Source: a virus. Taken from it: a stretch of 33,849 nt of DNA. Shown piece by piece: positions 32,188-33,849 of this stretch. The translations under genes were made by a program, and so were the position numbers. Below the pieces are notes generated by a model. It was not told the DNA's origin. It saw nothing but the letters and a program-made list of their open reading frames with translations, and searched no databases. Where the stretch lies: positions 1 through 33,849 of IMG/VR virus record IMGVR_UViG_3300025276_004711. One strand, written 5' to 3'. Positions within the stretch are counted from its first letter, which is position 1, and each line of letters begins with the position of its first letter.

Positions 32188-32221
32188 TTAGTTAACTATC
32201 TAAACTAACTAACTTAGTTAA
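32188..32221. promoter_or_regulatory. TTAGTTAA dyads, likely Ner operators
   Basis: The palindrome TAGTTAACTA at 32189-32198 is followed by a second dyad, AACTAAcTTAGTT, at 32208-32219, with the motif TTAGTTAA at 32188 and at 32214. They lie in the early-mRNA start region just upstream of ner. Two dyads separated by about two helical turns suit a small dimeric HTH protein. Assignment to Ner is inferred from position. Confidence 0.6.
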
Positions 32222-32224
32222 TCT

Positions 32225-32294
32225 AGGAACAGTATTGATCAACAATAGGAACAGGTCAATAGATTTATGTTCCTTTTTGAATCACAGTGTTCCT
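32225..32294. promoter_or_regulatory. Four repressor-type operators, AGGAACA/TGTTCCT
   Basis: AGGAACA occurs at 32225-32231 and 32247-32253, and its complement TGTTCCT at 32268-32274 and 32288-32294. Start-to-start distances are 22, 21 and 20 bases, so all lie on one face of DNA with the pair orientation switching in the middle. The sites overlap both the early and repressor promoters. They are the best candidates for binding by the repressor at 32327. Confidence 0.72.
32231..32259 (-). promoter_or_regulatory. Early promoter Pe
   Basis: On the minus strand, TTGACC (32259-32254), 17 bases and AATACT (32236-32231) make a good sigma-70 promoter driving ner, A, B and the early genes. Two operator copies overlap it, one in the spacer and one at the -10. 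Confidence 0.72.
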
Positions 32295-32305
32295 ATGTTT
32301 AAACT
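32277..32305 (+). promoter_or_regulatory. Repressor promoter Pc
   Basis: TTGAAT (32277-32282), 17 bases and TAAACT (32300-32305) form a moderate promoter reading into the repressor. An operator copy sits between the two hexamers, so the repressor could regulate its own gene. Pe and Pc run in opposite directions with -35 elements about 17 bases apart. Confidence 0.6.
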
Positions 32306-32326
32306 TTTAAAAGGCAGAAACAAACA

Positions 32327-33061
32327 ATGACTTACGATGAAAAGGAACATGAAAACCATAAAGGGAACTTGGATCCTTTTGTGGAACATGCAAAAGGATC
32401 TTCTTTTTCAGAAAGACTTGGGACGGTATTAGGTAATAAAAGCGGACGAGCTTTCTCTAAAGAAATAGGTATTTCATACAGTACTTTGCACAATTATCTA
32501 TCTGGCGTTAGCTTACCAACGTTAGATAATTTGATTACCCTTGCTGAAAAAACAGGAGTATCAATAGAATGGTTAGCTACTGGTAAAGGCGATGAAATCA
32601 AAGAGGTAAAGACTTTATATAGTACGGGCCTAGATATAGAAGATTTTGCACTAATACCAGGATATAGAATTCAAGTATCAGCGGGGCATGGTGCTTTAAA
32701 TTCTGATCAACTAAAACCGAGCAGGTACTTAGCATTTAGGCGTAAGTGGTTGAAGTTTAGAGGCTTCAATGAGTCTGAGTTAGCTATTGTGTGGGCGAAA
32801 GGCGATAGCATGGAACCAACCATCCATAGCAACGATACGCTAGTGGTTCACTTAGGCCGCAATATTCCAGCAGACGGTCATATCTATATTTTCAGAAACG
32901 GTGAGGAGCTATTTGTTAAGCGGTACCAGAGCATGTTGGGAACCTGGCGCTTGATAAGTGATAATAGTTTTTACAGTGCGTTAGATGTTCCTAAACAGGA
33001 ACAGCATCAGTTTGAAGTAGTTGGCCAAGTGGTACACATAGCCAAAGACATAGGCGACTAA
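32327..33061 (+). CDS. CI/LexA-type prophage repressor (HTH + S24 peptidase)
   Basis: 244 aa. An N-terminal HTH_3 domain (about 27-85) contains GRAFSKEIGISYSTLHNYLS as its helix-turn-helix. The C-terminal domain is LexA/CI-like: the cleavage-type Ala119-Gly120 (VSAGHG), Ser161 in GDSMEPTI and Lys198 in ELFVKRYQ form the self-cleavage machinery. RecA-stimulated self-cleavage would induce the prophage after DNA damage, unlike classical Mu c, which is controlled by ClpXP and temperature. The ribosome site is weak (AAAGG about 12 bases before ATG). It is the only clear plus-strand gene. Confidence 0.93.
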   Translation: MTYDEKEHENHKGNLDPFVEHAKGSSFSERLGTVLGNKSGRAFSKEIGISYSTLHNYLSGVSLPTLDNLITLAEKTGVSIEWLATGKGDEIKEVKTLYSTGLDIEDFALIPGYRIQVSAGHGALNSDQLKPSRYLAFRRKWLKFRGFNESELAIVWAKGDSMEPTIHSNDTLVVHLGRNIPADGHIYIFRNGEELFVKRYQSMLGTWRLISDNSFYSALDVPKQEQHQFEVVGQVVHIAKDIGD

Positions 33062-33193
33062 TTTAAAGGTTTAAACAGGTTTTAAACTGACTTCCAACAC
33101 AATTCGCCACTGCTCAATTTACTAGGCTAAATCTACGTTTTTAAAAAGGACTGCTCAAACCTGCTAAGATTACGGAATGCTTAAAATGAACAA

Positions 33194-33223
33194 GGGGCCC
33201 AAGTTATAAAAACCTTGAGCCCC
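33194..33223 (+). terminator. Hairpin after the repressor gene
   Basis: GGGGC-c-CAAG (33194-33203) pairs with CTTG-a-GCCCC (33214-33223), ten bases apart, with one mismatch. It lies about 130 bases beyond the repressor stop and has no T run. It may be a weak terminator protecting the phage end from repressor transcription. Confidence 0.4.
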
Positions 33224-33235
33224 GCGCTGTATCTA

Positions 33236-33320
33236 GATCCAATCAACATTACGATCCCGTTTAATCCACTAGGATCCAATTTGATCCCTAACATTACCCA
33301 GTGTTCATTTAACTAGACCC
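33236..33320 (-). repeat. GATCC-type repeats with exact 10-bp phasing near the phage end
   Basis: (G/A)ATCC begins at 33253, 33263, 33273 and 33283, exactly 10 bases apart, with additional GATCC at 33236 and GACCC at 33316. Read inward from the phage end they are GGATC/GGGTC units, some followed by TAG. They may be transposase A end-binding sites or sites for a bending protein; either reading is inferred from position. Confidence 0.5.
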
Positions 33321-33407
33321 TATACAGCCATTAAAAATACCCCAACGCAGTTTGGCTGTTTTAGGCAATTCAGATGGTTTTAAGAATAAGTCAGCTTTGT
33401 GTAGCAT
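33309..33407 (-). pseudogene. Possible host reading frame broken by the prophage end
   Basis: A 32-codon frame starts at ATG 33405-33407 with AGGG six bases upstream (MLHKADLFLKPSELP and onward) and reads across the proposed phage boundary at 33326 before stopping at 33309. The N-terminus looks protein-like, with LKPSELPKTAKLRWG. It could be the first part of a host gene disrupted by insertion. The length is too short to be sure. Confidence 0.25.
33325..33326. other. Proposed left terminus of the prophage (CA dinucleotide)
   Basis: Transposable phages of this class end in 5-prime TG ... CA. The minus strand here reads TGTATAGGGTC going into the phage; Mu begins TGTATTGATTC. The distance to the repressor stop (265 bp) resembles Mu. 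Without the other end or the empty site this is only a candidate. Confidence 0.35.
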
Positions 33408-33694
33408 GGTGGGCCCTATTTAATATTTTCAATCGGCATAGGAAGTGGTTTAACTTAGCGCGGTCAAGGATCTCAATATTTCTCCCTAAAATTGACCTTA
33501 CGCTATGACTCATATTGTTTAAATAGCGTATCGTCCTTCAACACCAAATAGATACAATAGCGACAGGAATTACGACAGCATACCATTGATAACATTAAAC
33601 AATCCTAACGATTATCTTTGACTAGTTCAAAGCGTGTTACTCGCTTAAACTAAGTAACTGCAACATCCATGTTCCGCAATGTACGACTAACACT

Positions 33695-33741
33695 CAAGTA
33701 AGGCTGAACTGCTTATGTAAAGTCTTACTTGGGCGCTTTTT
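33695..33741 (+). terminator. Intrinsic terminator in the host flank
   Basis: CAAGTAAG (33695-33702) pairs with CTTACTTG (33724-33731), followed by GGCGCTTTTTT. It would stop plus-strand transcription. No clear gene ends just upstream, so its gene may lie to the left and have been separated by the prophage, or it may serve a small RNA. Confidence 0.55.
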
Positions 33742-33849
33742 TGTAGTATATGACCGATAAATAACGACGTTAAAAGACTACCGTTTTATTACCGTACACC
33801 ACAACTTGTTCATTTAATACTAATTGTAGCGCTTTGCTTAATACGCTTT

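Larger units (their letters stand above)
1..33326 (-). mobile_element. Mu-like transposable prophage (right end outside window)
   Basis: Gene order on the minus strand runs Ner, transposase A, B, early genes, GemA, Mor, lysis, terminase, portal, head, tail, tail fibre, as in phage Mu. The repressor is divergent at the left end. The right boundary at 33326 is a proposal: there a CA dinucleotide (TG when read inward from the phage end) lies about 265 bp past the repressor stop and next to repeated GATCC-type sites. The other end was not reached. All structural and replication genes look intact, so the prophage may be functional. Differences from Mu: an S24-type repressor, gpG moved downstream of gp36, a terminator-bounded insert before gpI, and no recognisable Gam or Kil. 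Confidence 0.9.
33062..33849. other. Noncoding phage end and host flank
   Basis: Nearly 800 bases without a convincing gene; stops are frequent in all frames. The part to about 33326 holds two GGTTTAAAC-type motifs after the repressor stop, a GC hairpin at 33194 and the GATCC-type repeats. The part beyond 33326 is AT-rich and probably host intergenic DNA, ending in a plus-strand hairpin terminator near 33695. Confidence 0.6.

Noticed and set aside
33661-33742. Possible tRNA or small RNA near the host terminator
   Set aside because: I see no cloverleaf or TTC-arm sequence; only the terminator stem is supported.

Overview
The window is almost entirely a Mu-like transposable prophage, read from its late end (window start) to its early, repressor end (window right). 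All phage genes but one lie on the minus strand; the repressor at 32327-33061 is on the plus strand. Protein order and motifs match phage Mu closely (transposase A, target activator B, Ner, GemA, Mor, then the Mu head and tail genes). Moderate G+C and the type of Mu relative suggest a marine or aquatic gammaproteobacterium such as Shewanella. This is an inference from general resemblance; no host gene is clear enough to settle it.

Right side (about 28.9-33.3 kb): a LexA/CI-type self-cleaving repressor (S24 peptidase fold) faces Ner, transposase A and ATPase B across a 173-bp control region with face-to-face promoters and four copies of a 7-bp operator. Beyond the repressor are a tandem ATCC array with 10-bp spacing and a plausible phage left end near 33326. 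The last 0.5 kb looks like host DNA without a convincing gene.

Early accessory region (24.6-28.9 kb): about a dozen short genes with overlapping or near-touching ends, ending in gemA. They include a C39-like cysteine-protease-fold protein, three small Cys-pair (zinc-type) proteins and a DUF3164 protein. I do not see Mu Kil or Gam. A single Mor/C-family activator follows, with its own promoter set in two dyads, and then a secreted moron protein.

Lysis and packaging (16.6-23.5 kb): GH108 endolysin, an unknown protein, three-TM holin, DksA/TraR zinc finger, DUF2730, gp26-like protein, small and large terminase, portal and gpF. A separate two-gene cassette (15.7-16.4 kb), with a terminator on each side, sits between gpF and the protease/scaffold gene. 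It encodes a two-TM protein resembling SLATT effectors and a proline-rich peptide. It is followed by a structured leader with a perfect Shine-Dalgarno driving an AUG-UAA start-stop.

Head and tail (0.1-15.6 kb): protease gpI with internal scaffold gpZ, major head protein gpT, gp35, gp36, gpG (relocated relative to Mu), gp37, gp38, sheath L, tube M, gp41 with a conserved -2 frameshift extension, tape measure, N, P, gp45-gp48 and a tail fibre carrying an SGNH/GDSL hydrolase domain. The right end of the prophage lies outside the window.
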